A DNA stretch of 64,000 bases from positions 2,170,001-2,234,000 of the forward strand of contig NZ_CP151792.1 of the NCBI RefSeq assembly GCF_038446525.1, written 5' to 3'. The number at the start of each line of letters is the position of its first letter. Position 1 is the first letter of the stretch. Source of the DNA: Methanolobus sp. ZRKC5 (lineage in GTDB: Archaea; Halobacteriota; Methanosarcinia; Methanosarcinales; Methanosarcinaceae). Positions 51,708 to 61,999 of the stretch are shown here, piece by piece. The position numbers and the translations under genes are program-made. The notes under the pieces were generated by a model. It had not been told where the DNA came from. It made no database searches and saw nothing but the letters and a program-made list of their open reading frames with translations.

Positions 51708-53453
51708 TTAAGGACCTTCTTTTTGTAGTCTCTGTACTTTATCAAGTATCTTCTTATCGTATAATTTCACGATATCACTGCGGGTTATTATTCCAAGCAG
51801 TTTTGTCCTGTCTGTTTTTAAGACTACTGGAAGCCTTCCAATATCTTTTGCAGCAAGGCGCTTTAATACTGTATTCAGAGTTTCTTCCGGATATGCCACT
51901 TCAACATCCTTGCTGCATATCTCATTGATCGTCTTATTAAGTTCATCGTGGCCTACTTTGTCCCTGACATCTTTAAGCGTAACCACGCCAGATAGATTCC
52001 CGTTTGAATCAAGCACCGGAAATCCTGCGTGCCGACTTGATTGCATGAGAGATATCAATGCTCCTACTTTCTTGTTCTCCGATACTGTCTGAACGTTGTG
52101 TTTCATCGCATTTGTAACCAGCAAGGATTCCATGATGTCGACTTCCCTGCCTTTTCTGATGGTGAAGCCTCGTCTATGTAATCCTTCTGTGAATATGGAT
52201 TCGGAGTAAATAGAACTTGAAACTACATTGCTGACTACACATGCAAGCATTATTGGTAATATCATGTTATAGTCACGTGTAAGCTCAAAAAGAATGAGAA
52301 TAGATGCAAGGGGTGCCCTGCTTGTTCCTGCGAATACGGCTCCCATGCCTGCAAGAGCATATGCGCCTGATTCTGCTGTGATCGTTGGGAATATCCCATG
52401 CACAATAGAACCGTAAGCTCCACCAAGCATTGCACCGACAAAAAGTGAGGGTACGATGGAGCCACCTGATCCGCCTGATCCCATTGTAAAAGAGAATGCG
52501 ATGATTTTCAGAACAATGAGTGCCAGCATGAGTTTCAGTGCCAGTCCGTTGTTCAGGGCATCAGTTATGGCATCATATCCTACACCGAATATTTGTGGGT
52601 AGAAGAATCCTATCAGGCCTACGAACAGACCACCAATTGCAGGTTTGATAACCGGGTGTATGCTCAGTGAATCAAAGAACTTGTGTATTCCAAAAAGGGA
52701 ACGCATTAGAATTGCTGATATGATTCCGGCCAACACTCCAAGGAAAAGATAAAGGATGGATTCAAAGAAGGGATTCATAAGTTGATATGATGATACTTCT
52801 ATTGTTCTAACACCAAATATCACAGTTGATACCAGTGTTGCAAAGACTGCAGAGATAACAATGGGTATAAATGAACTCGCTTCAAGTTCACCTAATATTA
52901 CCTCAACTGCAAACACAACTCCTGCAAGAGGCGCATTGTAGGCAGCGGCAATTCCGCCAGAGGCTCCACATCCGATCAGTATTTTCACTCGGTTACCATT
53001 CATCTTGAATATCTGTGAAACCAGAGATCCTACTCCTGAACCTGCAAGAACCACGGGTGCTTCTTTTCCAACAGACCCACCGGAACCGATAGATACGATA
53101 GATGCAAGAACTTCCAAAAATGCATTTCGTGCTGACATTCTTCCGCCATGAAGGGCGGTTGCTTCAATGACCTCTTCAATGTCATAGCGCCTGGTATGTA
53201 TGAACAGGTGAACTATTATACCAACGATGAGTCCGCCAAGAGCAGGGAGGAGTATTATAAAATAGCCGTGAGATTCAGGAATTATCCCGTTAAATGAATT
53301 CTGGCTGATTTTCAGTAATCTATCATAAAAGACGATGGCAAAGCCTGTGAGAACACCTACAACAAGTGCCAGGGAATTGGATATCAGCGATTCTGTATGT
53401 AACCATTGTAGCAAATTTTGCTTTAGGTCTTTGAAAGCTGTTTTTCCATCCAA
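51708..53453 (-). CDS. ClC-type chloride channel/transporter with CBS pair
   Basis: A 581-residue membrane protein. ClC core with about 10 or more helices: SIVSIGSGGSVGKEAPVVLAG carries the gating Glu (GKEAP for GREGP), AAYNAPLAGVVFAVEVILGE, and GSGGSGGSIVPSLFVGAMLG (GxFxP-like). C-terminal CBS domains span about 455-575 (MQSSRHAGFPVLDSNGNLSG, DIGRLPVVLKTDRTKLLGII). At the position of the internal proton glutamate of ClC-ec1 (FIIEEM) this protein has FAVEVI, that is Val, as in animal channels. It may therefore be a channel or an uncoupled transporter. Weak start context. Confidence 0.93.
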   Translation of the reverse strand: MDGKTAFKDLKQNLLQWLHTESLISNSLALVVGVLTGFAIVFYDRLLKISQNSFNGIIPESHGYFIILLPALGGLIVGIIVHLFIHTRRYDIEEVIEATALHGGRMSARNAFLEVLASIVSIGSGGSVGKEAPVVLAGSGVGSLVSQIFKMNGNRVKILIGCGASGGIAAAYNAPLAGVVFAVEVILGELEASSFIPIVISAVFATLVSTVIFGVRTIEVSSYQLMNPFFESILYLFLGVLAGIISAILMRSLFGIHKFFDSLSIHPVIKPAIGGLFVGLIGFFYPQIFGVGYDAITDALNNGLALKLMLALIVLKIIAFSFTMGSGGSGGSIVPSLFVGAMLGGAYGSIVHGIFPTITAESGAYALAGMGAVFAGTSRAPLASILILFELTRDYNMILPIMLACVVSNVVSSSIYSESIFTEGLHRRGFTIRKGREVDIMESLLVTNAMKHNVQTVSENKKVGALISLMQSSRHAGFPVLDSNGNLSGVVTLKDVRDKVGHDELNKTINEICSKDVEVAYPEETLNTVLKRLAAKDIGRLPVVLKTDRTKLLGIITRSDIVKLYDKKILDKVQRLQKEGP

Positions 53454-53790
53454 GAAGTTTCATCTCTGTTACTGGCTGGCAGGTTTAACATATCCATAAT
53501 AGATATATTTTTTGAATTGCCTGTGTATATATATATTTTATATTCTGTAATTAGATTCTTTTCTGTATATATTGTAAAATAATTATCATAAATATATATA
53601 TCATTCAAAATTAAATAATTTTATATTATATTATTTCTAATAGGTAAATGTGGAGTAATGTGGGGACATCAGTGATAGCGCTGTATGTCTGCAAAAGCAA
53701 TCATTAGTAGTTGTATACAGGAGTGTATGCGGCTCAAAAAAATTGACTATATTCGGAAGCAGATAGCTGATTATTGTCAAGGGTGGGATT
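53454..53790 (+). other. Leader/promoter region of the first surface-protein gene
   Basis: Very AT-rich. The block tcaaaattaaataattttat (53605-53624) recurs at 57549 ahead of the paralogous gene, as do ggagtaatgtgggg with acatcag (about 53651-53671) and gattattgtcaagggtg (about 53770-53786). These are probably promoter and leader elements duplicated with the gene. The 76-codon frame at 53685-53915 overlaps the surface gene out of frame and is not called. Confidence 0.6.
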
Positions 53791-55656
53791 ATGCATCCTT
53801 TAGTGAAAAACAGTACACAAAACGGTATATTGAATTATATGAGGGTACTATTGTCGATTTTCATTATTCTTTCGACATTTGGCCCCATGGTACTAGCAAG
53901 TGCGGCATCAGATGAGATAGTTTCAATAAGTTCTGATAAGATAAACCCCGGTGATAATGCACATGTAATAATTTCTATAGGAAATTGTGCGAATATCACA
54001 GGTATAAATCTGACTCTAGTGTATGATCAAAGTATCATATCCCTAAATAGTATTTCAGAGAACAACAGTGTTGTATCGGGACATGTAGTAGATCATGTTG
54101 AAAATATCACTGGAATAATTGATATCCAAATGATGCAGTTGGACAATATAACAACAGTAGAAGGCATTTCGTTAATTGACATAATTTTCACAACATCTTT
54201 GAGTGGTAATTCCTCTCTGGAATTGCAAGATGTGGAATTGTTTACGGGTGATACCTCATATGCTCCAGCTACTACTATAGATGGGATGATAAATATCAAT
54301 TCAGCTCCAGTGTTTAACGCAATCGGAGATTTGAATGTTAGCGTTGGTGAACTTGTCAGTTTTAACCTTTCAGCAAACGACGTTGACGAGAATGATGACC
54401 TTACTTTTTATAATGTATCTGTACTACCGTTGGGCTCCGCTTTTTACCCGAATAATCAGAGCTTTATGTGGGAGCCTGCATCCATCGGTAATTACTCTGT
54501 GACTTTTGGAGTAACTGACAATTATCAAACAGATACAGTGACTGGAACTATTGTTGTTAATGATACTGTCGTTGTAGTAAATCATGCTCCTGAACTTGCA
54601 ACGGTTAGTGATAGATCTGTCAATGAGTCTGAAGAACTTTCATTCACTCTCACTGCTAATGATGTCGATAATGACACTCTTGTTTACAGTATGAGTGGCC
54701 TTCAAGAAGCAGCTAGTTTGAACTCAACAACCGGTGTGTTCAGCTGGACTCCTATAATCGGTGATGCCGGGACATATTTAGTGATATTCGATGTCAGTGA
54801 TGGTGAATACAATGCAAATGAGTCTGTTTCTATCACTGTAACATCAACTTCAACTTCGACTTCGTCCACCACCAGCTCTAGCAGCAGCGGTGGTGGTGGT
54901 GGCTCTTTGTCATCCGGTGAAAAGTTTGAGAACATCGACTTTAAGGATTATGTCTTGAGGTCAATTGTAAAAGACACTGAAACAGTGTTCTCTTTCTATA
55001 AGGAAAACAACAGTATTGTTTCTGTAAGCTTTACTTCAAAGCTCAATGGAGGACAGGTCAAAGCAGTAGTTGAAATGTTGAAGGACACTTCCTCACAGGT
55101 AGGTTCCAGTGCACCAGGCAATGTTTACGAGAACATGAATCTACATATCGATTCAAAGCTGGCATCGGATGCAATAAGCAATCCAAAGATCAATTTCAAG
55201 GTAGAAAAGAGCTGGATCAATGAAAATGAGATTGATCTTTCTACAATTACACTTTGCAGATATTCCGACAGCAACTGGGGTCAGTTACCAACTGAAAGAC
55301 AAGGCGAAGATGATCTTTATTTCTATTTCGCTTCAACAACTCCGGGATTCTCTCCATTTGCGATTTCAAGTGTGGAGTCAGCGGTAGTAATAAATGGGAA
55401 TATAGTTGAAGATGTTGTAGCTAGTTCTCAGGACGCTGGAGACACAGTTATGTCAACTGAAGATGCCGTTTCGAGGAAATTAACAACAGAAACCAATCAG
55501 GAGAGCAGATCATCACTTTCATTTGTATTCGTCCTGGCATTGGTTGGTTTCATGGTTATTGGTGCAGTCGGCTATAGGAACAGGGGTTACTACAATAAGG
55601 TGCGTTTGCAAGTAGGAAATCCTGACGGTAAGCGTTACAGGCGTATTAAGCAATAG
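53791..55656 (+). CDS. Surface protein: cohesin-like, cadherin/Ig-like repeats, PGF-pre-PGF domain
   Basis: A 621-residue exported protein. Signal peptide (MRVLLSIFIILSTFGPMVLASAA), cohesin-like domain (about 42-170: SDKINPGDNAHVIISIGN, LTLVYDQSIISLNS), two cadherin/Ig-like repeats (NSAPVFNAIGDLNVSVGE; NHAPELATVSDRSVNESE), a Ser/Gly linker (SSSSSGGGGG), a PGF-pre-PGF-type domain (about 380-545, ending TTPGFSPFAI), then a C-terminal membrane helix (LSFVFVLALVGFMVIGAVGY) and a basic tail (KRYRRIKQ). Likely anchored in the membrane and part of the cell surface or adhesion layer. GGGTGG precedes the ATG. Many N-x-S/T sites are available for glycosylation. Confidence 0.85.
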   Translation: MHPLVKNSTQNGILNYMRVLLSIFIILSTFGPMVLASAASDEIVSISSDKINPGDNAHVIISIGNCANITGINLTLVYDQSIISLNSISENNSVVSGHVVDHVENITGIIDIQMMQLDNITTVEGISLIDIIFTTSLSGNSSLELQDVELFTGDTSYAPATTIDGMININSAPVFNAIGDLNVSVGELVSFNLSANDVDENDDLTFYNVSVLPLGSAFYPNNQSFMWEPASIGNYSVTFGVTDNYQTDTVTGTIVVNDTVVVVNHAPELATVSDRSVNESEELSFTLTANDVDNDTLVYSMSGLQEAASLNSTTGVFSWTPIIGDAGTYLVIFDVSDGEYNANESVSITVTSTSTSTSSTTSSSSSGGGGGSLSSGEKFENIDFKDYVLRSIVKDTETVFSFYKENNSIVSVSFTSKLNGGQVKAVVEMLKDTSSQVGSSAPGNVYENMNLHIDSKLASDAISNPKINFKVEKSWINENEIDLSTITLCRYSDSNWGQLPTERQGEDDLYFYFASTTPGFSPFAISSVESAVVINGNIVEDVVASSQDAGDTVMSTEDAVSRKLTTETNQESRSSLSFVFVLALVGFMVIGAVGYRNRGYYNKVRLQVGNPDGKRYRRIKQ

Positions 55657-55718
55657 TTGGATCAAAAATGCTTACAGCAGATTACGAAGCTTTTGCTGAT
55701 CTGTTGTATTCTCTTTTT

Positions 55719-57340
55719 GTAACTATTCAGCCTAGCTCACTTCCACCAAGCTGATTTCTTCATCCACGATCAATTCTGCAACTTTGGAACAAATGAATTG
55801 CCATAAAATATTGCACTAATTGCATCGATAACAGATTCTGAATTCTTATTAACAGTAGACACGTATCCTCTTATACGGCAGAAATTTTTTGCACCCTGTT
55901 CACTGCGGAAAGTACCTGATATCTTCTGCTGTACTTTCGTCATTCTGATATCTCTTTCAGCCTGATTGTTATCAAACGGAACGTTTTGGTCGTACATAAA
56001 TCGTAAGATATCCTCTTTATGGCCAATAAACCTATCCAGCAAATTCTTTACCGTGGTCTGCTTCTTACGTCCTCGTTTTTTAGACCGCACATTTGATTCC
56101 GGATCAGGAGGATTTTCATTCACTCCTAAACAAGTTATGTGATCATAATCCTCACTGAACCTTTGAATTAGCTCAGTATCTAAAAGATCATTATCAACAT
56201 GATGTTTAATGCATATCAAGAGATCACTCATTATCTTTGGCCACTGTTGATCACTGTTTTCGGAAGCTCCAGTTAACTCTCGTAATAAATGTGCATTACA
56301 TAATGAATGTTGACATTCATATTTGTTGTACGGTTTCCAAAAATCATGTGTTGCAACACCAGTGTAACCTGGTAATATGCCCATAGCATCCATTGCTTCT
56401 GAGCCCCTTTTGCGATGTGCAAAATAATAGGTCAGTTTGTCTGTACCTGCCACATGAAGCCAATTACGAACTGCATTTATTCTCATTCCTGTTTCATCCA
56501 GATTGATGACAGGAGATTCTTTCAGGAGATGTTTCACTGTATTTTCAAAAGCTCCAAGCTTCTCAAAACAACTACGTTCCGTGTTCACCAAAGTAGCAGG
56601 ACTTATCTTGCATCCCAAAATATCAGAGAACAACTTGGTAACACGCTGATAAGGAAGTAATTGGTAAGTGTGCAAATAAACTGCAAATGACTTAACTCGA
56701 TGACCGTATTGAGTCGGCTGAGTTACACCATCTGGAAAAAGAGCTTTGTTTACATGAGAACATTTGGGACATGTTTTAATCTCGCAACGATGTTCAATGC
56801 AATTGATAGTTATAGGAGGAATGTCAAAGACCTGTCTTCTTTCATAGTCAGAGGGAACAGAAGCTAACGATCTCCCACAATTGACGCATTGATTAACAGG
56901 ATGAACAATAACTTCATCCGGATCATCATTTATTCTTAATGTAGTACCAGGATGACCGTTTTGACCACCTACATGCTTATTGGTCTTTTTTCTTTGACTT
57001 TTAACGGTTGGTTTATTCCGTGCATAAGAATCAGTAGAAGGTGGTTTGCTACTGTTGCGACTATTCTTTTCAAGCATTTCTTCCAAATGCCTGACACGCT
57101 CTTCAAGTTGTGCAATTTGGAGAGATTGATGTTCAATTATCCCAAGTAATCGAGTTACAAGTTCTACTACTGCTTCTGGACCAGCTTCATAAACTGCAAG
57201 TATTTCTTCGCGGTCTATACAAATCCCCTCAGATTGATAGACGTTTTTTATGATATTTTACTGAATATTTTTTAACACATAGAATGAAGCCATAGTATAT
57301 TGTTTTTTGCATCATTAAAACAGTCAGGCTGAATAGTTAC
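55719..57340 (-). mobile_element. IS66-family insertion sequence, copy 2 (1622 bp)
   Basis: Same ends as copy 1 (GTAACTATTCAGCCT at 55719 and its inverse ending 57340). Target duplication CTCTTTTT on both sides (55711-55718 and 57341-57348). Differs from copy 1 by about four substitutions that I could find, so one copy derives recently from the other. Inserted between two paralogous surface-protein genes. Confidence 0.97.
55770..57224 (-). CDS. IS66-family transposase (copy 2)
   Basis: Identical to copy 1 in architecture (zinc ribbon, DDE motifs NLDETGM, THDFWKPY, QAERDIR); the only amino-acid change noticed is PTVKSQRKK here against PTLKSQRKK in copy 1. First ATG is at 57086, but the conserved N-terminal 45 residues again lie upstream in frame, with GAGGGG before ATT (57222-57224) / ATA as the only start candidates. 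That both copies keep this start argues that it works. Confidence 0.88.
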   Translation of the reverse strand: MCIDREEILAVYEAGPEAVVELVTRLLGIIEHQSLQIAQLEERVRHLEEMLEKNSRNSSKPPSTDSYARNKPTVKSQRKKTNKHVGGQNGHPGTTLRINDDPDEVIVHPVNQCVNCGRSLASVPSDYERRQVFDIPPITINCIEHRCEIKTCPKCSHVNKALFPDGVTQPTQYGHRVKSFAVYLHTYQLLPYQRVTKLFSDILGCKISPATLVNTERSCFEKLGAFENTVKHLLKESPVINLDETGMRINAVRNWLHVAGTDKLTYYFAHRKRGSEAMDAMGILPGYTGVATHDFWKPYNKYECQHSLCNAHLLRELTGASENSDQQWPKIMSDLLICIKHHVDNDLLDTELIQRFSEDYDHITCLGVNENPPDPESNVRSKKRGRKKQTTVKNLLDRFIGHKEDILRFMYDQNVPFDNNQAERDIRMTKVQQKISGTFRSEQGAKNFCRIRGYVSTVNKNSESVIDAISAIFYGNSFVPKLQN

Positions 57341-57712
57341 CTCTTTTTTTATTAAGTTGTATTTGTTTTACTGATTTGTTCTACTGATATTTTCAGAGAT
57401 CTTTAAATAAAATTCATTTATCGATCAACTGTGGAAATAGGAATATTTCTCCTCCGATGACAGTATTGGATGATTAGAATGATTGCAAGCGTTCTCTGAA
57501 CAATGAGTCTATAAAGGAGCTATAATTCCCGGAGGAATTATAAATTAATCAAAATTAAATAATTTTATAACATATTGTAGTATATTGGGAAATGGAGTAA
57601 TGTGGGGGACATCAGCTATGGTACTGTATGTCCATACATGGTTGTGTGGAACTTAGATATGTTTGGCAGATAATTCAAGCTCAAATTGCAGATTATTGTC
57701 AAGGGTGAGAGT
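57341..57712 (+). other. Leader/promoter region of the second surface-protein gene
   Basis: Contains a perfect 9-bp inverted repeat TATAATTCC-CGGA-GGAATTATA (57521-57542), then the promoter-like tcaaaattaaataattttat block (57549-57568) and leader blocks shared with the gene at 53791. No gene is seen. Confidence 0.6.
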
Positions 57713-60700
57713 ATGCATCCCTTAATGAAAAACAGTACACAAAACGGTATATTGAATTATTTGAGGGTATTGTTGTCGATTTCTATTATCCTTTCGACAT
57801 TTAGCCCTATGATAATAGCAAGTGCGGCATCAGGTGAGACAGTTTTTATTAGTTCTGACAAGGTAAATCCTGGTGATGATGCACATGTAGTGATTTCTAT
57901 AGAGAATTGTGAGAATGTCACAGGCATGGATCTGACATTGGTATATAATCAGAGTATCATTGATTTGAATAATATGTCCATCAACGCGACTGTTGGATCA
58001 GGCGAGATAAAAGATACTAATACTTCTGGGACGGTTGAAATAAAGCTCAGAAAGTTGGATAATCTTACTGATGTAGGATTAGTTCCATTAATTGACCTCA
58101 CTTTCGACGCATTGAAAAGTGGTAACTCTACACTTGAGCTGCGAAATGTGGAACTTCTCGGTGGTGAAACTCCATCAATCTTGGGTGGGACGGATGATGA
58201 GTATATTCTTGTAGAGGAGACTATAGCGATAAACACTGCACCCAAATTTGGTACAATTGATAGTCAGTTCGTCAATGAATCTTCAGAACTTTCCTTCACT
58301 CTTAATGCAACTGATCCTGATGGCGATACTCTCCTTTTTGGCAAGAATGTCAGTTATGGTAACATTACAGGTGATGTTTTTACCTGGACTCCAACCACAG
58401 ATGATGTCGGTACTCATTACATCAACTTCAGTGTAAACGACAGTGCTCTTTGGGATTATCATGTCGTTATGATTACTGTTAGTGAATTAGTTGAAGAAAC
58501 TAACAACGCACCTGATTTTGGTATAATTGGTGATAAGTTCGTCAATGAATCTTCAGAACTTTCCTTCACTCTTAATGCAACTGATTTAGATGGTGATGCC
58601 CTTCTTTTTGGCAAGAATGTCAGTTATGGTAACATTACAGGTGATGTTTTTACCTGGACTCCAACCACAGATGACATCGGCACCCATTACATCAACTTCA
58701 GTGTAAACGACAGTGCTCTTTGGGATTATCATGTTGTTATGATTACTGTTAGTGAATTAGTTGAAGAAACTAACAACGCACCTGAATTTGGTATAATTGG
58801 TGATAAGTTCGTCAATGAATCTTCAGAACTTTCCTTCACTCTTAATGCAACTGATCCCGATGGCGATACTCTCCTTTTTGGCAAGAATGTCAGTTATGGT
58901 AACATCACAGGTGATGTTTTTACCTGGACTCCAACCACAGATGATGTCGGTACTCATTACATCAACTTCAGTGTAAACGACAGTGCTCTTTGGGATTATC
59001 ATGTTGTTATGATTACTGTTAGTGAATTAGTTGAAGAAACGAACAGTGCACCTGAATTTGGTATAATTAACGATCAGTCAATCAATGAATCTGAAGATTT
59101 TTCCCTCACTCTTAATGCAACTGATCCCGATGGCGATGATCTTACTTATTATATGAGTGGTCTCCCAGAGGATGCAAACTTGAACTCGGCAACAGGTGTT
59201 TTTTCCTGGAAACCTGGCTACAATGATTCTAATATCTATGATGTCATGTTCAACGTTTCTGACGGTTTTGTCAACGTTTCTGAAACCATCCGCATAACTG
59301 TAATAAATATCGACCAAGCTCCAGAATTCAGTTATTCTATTGGTAATAGGGCGGTAAATGAGGCAGAGCTCATTAATTTCACGATAAACGCTACAGACCC
59401 GGATAATGATACAGTAATTTACTCTGTTGTCGGTTTGCCTGATGAAGCCAGCCTTGATCCAGGCACCGGATATTTCAGTTGGACTCCCGATCATGATGCT
59501 TCAGGTATTTACAATGTCGAATTAATTGCCACTGCCAATGGTCTTAATGATACGGAGGCAATCACCATTACAGTCAACAATGTAAATCGTGAACCTGTTC
59601 TTGCCGATATAGGAAGCTACAATGTTCAGGAAAACAAGACTCTTGAATTCAGTCTGTCTGCTACAGATGCTGACAATGACAGCCTCAGTTATGATATGAG
59701 TTATCTTCCATTAGCAGCAACTTTGAACTCGACCACCGGTGCTTTTTCCTGGACTCCTGATTACGAATCATCAGAAACATATACAGTACAATTCACTGTT
59801 TCCGATGGCAATGATACCGCTTCACAGTATGTCCAGATCATAGTTGAGAATACTAATAGAGCTCCAGAGTTCCCTGAATTTGGAACTTTGAATGCTACAG
59901 AAGGAAGTGAACTTACCCTCGACATCAGTGCATTTGATCCGGATCATAATTCTCTCACATACTCTGCTAATGTATTATTTGGTACCATCTCCGGAAATGA
60001 GTTCATATGGACTCCTGATTATAGTGATTCAGGAACACACGATATCGAATTTACCGTAGTTGATAAATATCTTGATTATGATACCTCTATTGTTACAATA
60101 GAAGTAGGCGAGTTTAACAGGGCACCATCTATGAATCCTGTATCACCTTTTTATATCTGTGAAGTAGGTGAAGTAATTTCGTTCAACCTTGTAGCCACAG
60201 ATCCCGATGGACATTCAATCACTTACAGTGTAAGTGGATTGCCGGAAAGTGCAAATTCCAGTTTGGATATGATTACTGGTGCATTCGAATGGACTCCTAC
60301 TTATGCCGACGAAGACAAAGTCTATTATGCTGAATTCACTGCCTTTGATGGCGATAAGTATGTCAGTGTAGAAACAGTGTTCCTGGTTGGTATAAAACTA
60401 AGTTGGGATGATATTGGTCCTAAGCAAGTAAATGAAGGTGAGAATCTATCGATAGTGTTGAATGGCTCTTCCAACGATACTGAAATAACTTATTTCGCAT
60501 CAGGTTTGCCAACAGGTTCTACGTTTGACAATGTTAATGGTATCTTTAACTGGACACCTTCTTATGATCAAAGTGGAATTCATAATGCAACTTTTGGTAT
60601 GAAGGTGGGTACATCTCAAATAAAAGAAACAGTATTTATCACAGTTGTCAATGTCAACAGAGCTCCATCGTTTAATATGGATGAGTATTATGTTGTCAAC

Positions 60701-61999
60701 GAAAGTGAGAAATTGAACATTCTACTCAATGCAACTGATCCTGATATCGAGGACACGACTCTCATATTCAATTCCAATGTTTCTTTTGGTTCCATATCAG
60801 GTGATGTATTCACATGGACTCCGGGATATACTGCAAACCAAACATCAAATGGAACCTACTACATAAATTTCACAGCTACGGATGGCCAACTCAGTAATTC
60901 TACAATTGTAACTGTGCAGGTTTTCGATGTAAATGCGCCACCTGTGTTGTCTCCTATAGGCAGCCAGAGTATTGCGGAAGAAAAAGAACTTGTAACTAAT
61001 CTTGCTGCAACAGATGTAGATGGCGACGTTCTTACATTTTCAGCTTTGAATCTCCCGGAAAATGCAACATTGAACATTGCAACCGGCGTATTTAGCTGGA
61101 CACCTATAACCGGTGAAGATGGAACATCTATAATATTCAAGGTCAGTGATGGTGAATACAACGATACTGAAACAGTCACTATCACTGTAACTAAGAGTTC
61201 ATCAACAAGTTTAACAAGCTCCAGCTCCAGTGGTGGCGGCGGTGGTGGCGGCGGTTCACTGTCTTCTGGCGAAAAGTATGAGAACATCATCTTCAAGGAT
61301 TATGCCCTGAAGGCAGTTGCAAAAGACACTGAAACAGTTTTCTCCTTCTATAAGGAGAACAACAGTATTGTTTCGTTAAGCTTTACCTCAAAGCTTAACG
61401 GAGGACAGGTTAAGGCAGTAGTTGAAGTATTGATGGGCACTTCTTCGCAGGTAAGCTCCAGCGCGCCGGGTAATGTTTACGAGAATATGAATCTATATAT
61501 CGGTTCAAAGCTTGGATCTGATGCTATAGGCAATTCAAAAGTCAATTTCAAGGTAGAAAAGAGCTGGATCGATGACAATGACTTTGATACCTCTATAATT
61601 GTGCTTTACAGGTATTTCAATGATGATTGGGCTCAGTTACCAACAGAAATGACAGGAAATGATGAATATTATTACTATTTCACTTCAACAACTCCGGGAT
61701 TCTCTCCATTTGCCATCTCAGGTGCAGACGCAACAGATGAGTTCGTTGTTGAAGAGGTCGTAACCGGTTCCACAGATACAGAGGACACAGTTATGTCAAC
61801 AGAGGATGCCGGTTCGATGGAATTAACGACAGAAACAACTCAGGAGAGCAAGTCATCACTTTCATTTGTATTCGTTCTGGCATTGGTTGGAATCATGGTT
61901 ATCGGGGTATTTGGCTATAGGAACAGGGATTATTATGGTAAGTTGCGTATGCAACTGGGAAATCCCGATGGTAAGCGTTACAGGCGTGTTAAGAAATAG
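57713..61999 (+). CDS. Giant surface protein with 11 cadherin/Ig-like repeats and PGF-pre-PGF domain
   Basis: About 1428 residues from ATG 57713 (MHPLMKNSTQNGILNYLRVL; GGGTGAGA just upstream). Signal peptide, cohesin-like domain (about 40-165), then about 11 repeats of roughly 90 residues with the pattern NxAPxF...VNE..ELSFTLNATDPDGD...FTWTP...GTHYINFSVND. Repeats 1-3 are almost identical at DNA level. Ser/Gly linker (SSSSSGGGGGGGGS), PGF-pre-PGF-type domain, C-terminal membrane helix (SFVFVLALVGIMVIGVFGY) and basic tail. Such Asp-rich repeats usually bind Ca and mediate adhesion. Both ends are closely alike to the protein at 53791, so the two arose by duplication and repeat expansion. Confidence 0.85.
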   Translation: MHPLMKNSTQNGILNYLRVLLSISIILSTFSPMIIASAASGETVFISSDKVNPGDDAHVVISIENCENVTGMDLTLVYNQSIIDLNNMSINATVGSGEIKDTNTSGTVEIKLRKLDNLTDVGLVPLIDLTFDALKSGNSTLELRNVELLGGETPSILGGTDDEYILVEETIAINTAPKFGTIDSQFVNESSELSFTLNATDPDGDTLLFGKNVSYGNITGDVFTWTPTTDDVGTHYINFSVNDSALWDYHVVMITVSELVEETNNAPDFGIIGDKFVNESSELSFTLNATDLDGDALLFGKNVSYGNITGDVFTWTPTTDDIGTHYINFSVNDSALWDYHVVMITVSELVEETNNAPEFGIIGDKFVNESSELSFTLNATDPDGDTLLFGKNVSYGNITGDVFTWTPTTDDVGTHYINFSVNDSALWDYHVVMITVSELVEETNSAPEFGIINDQSINESEDFSLTLNATDPDGDDLTYYMSGLPEDANLNSATGVFSWKPGYNDSNIYDVMFNVSDGFVNVSETIRITVINIDQAPEFSYSIGNRAVNEAELINFTINATDPDNDTVIYSVVGLPDEASLDPGTGYFSWTPDHDASGIYNVELIATANGLNDTEAITITVNNVNREPVLADIGSYNVQENKTLEFSLSATDADNDSLSYDMSYLPLAATLNSTTGAFSWTPDYESSETYTVQFTVSDGNDTASQYVQIIVENTNRAPEFPEFGTLNATEGSELTLDISAFDPDHNSLTYSANVLFGTISGNEFIWTPDYSDSGTHDIEFTVVDKYLDYDTSIVTIEVGEFNRAPSMNPVSPFYICEVGEVISFNLVATDPDGHSITYSVSGLPESANSSLDMITGAFEWTPTYADEDKVYYAEFTAFDGDKYVSVETVFLVGIKLSWDDIGPKQVNEGENLSIVLNGSSNDTEITYFASGLPTGSTFDNVNGIFNWTPSYDQSGIHNATFGMKVGTSQIKETVFITVVNVNRAPSFNMDEYYVVNESEKLNILLNATDPDIEDTTLIFNSNVSFGSISGDVFTWTPGYTANQTSNGTYYINFTATDGQLSNSTIVTVQVFDVNAPPVLSPIGSQSIAEEKELVTNLAATDVDGDVLTFSALNLPENATLNIATGVFSWTPITGEDGTSIIFKVSDGEYNDTETVTITVTKSSSTSLTSSSSSGGGGGGGGSLSSGEKYENIIFKDYALKAVAKDTETVFSFYKENNSIVSLSFTSKLNGGQVKAVVEVLMGTSSQVSSSAPGNVYENMNLYIGSKLGSDAIGNSKVNFKVEKSWIDDNDFDTSIIVLYRYFNDDWAQLPTEMTGNDEYYYYFTSTTPGFSPFAISGADATDEFVVEEVVTGSTDTEDTVMSTEDAGSMELTTETTQESKSSLSFVFVLALVGIMVIGVFGYRNRDYYGKLRMQLGNPDGKRYRRVKK
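58231..59040 (+). repeat. Three tandem 270-bp repeats in the giant surface-protein gene
   Basis: Units start at 58231, 58501 and 58771 (pattern aacaacgcacctga.tttggt), exactly 270 bp (90 codons) apart and more than 90% alike; a fourth, diverged unit starts at 59041. Each encodes one cadherin/Ig-like repeat. Recent expansion is likely, and copy number may vary between strains. Confidence 0.93.

Noticed and set aside
53685-53915. 76-codon ORF ahead of the first surface gene
   Set aside because: It overlaps the signal-peptide region out of frame, and the corresponding region of the paralogue does not keep the frame.
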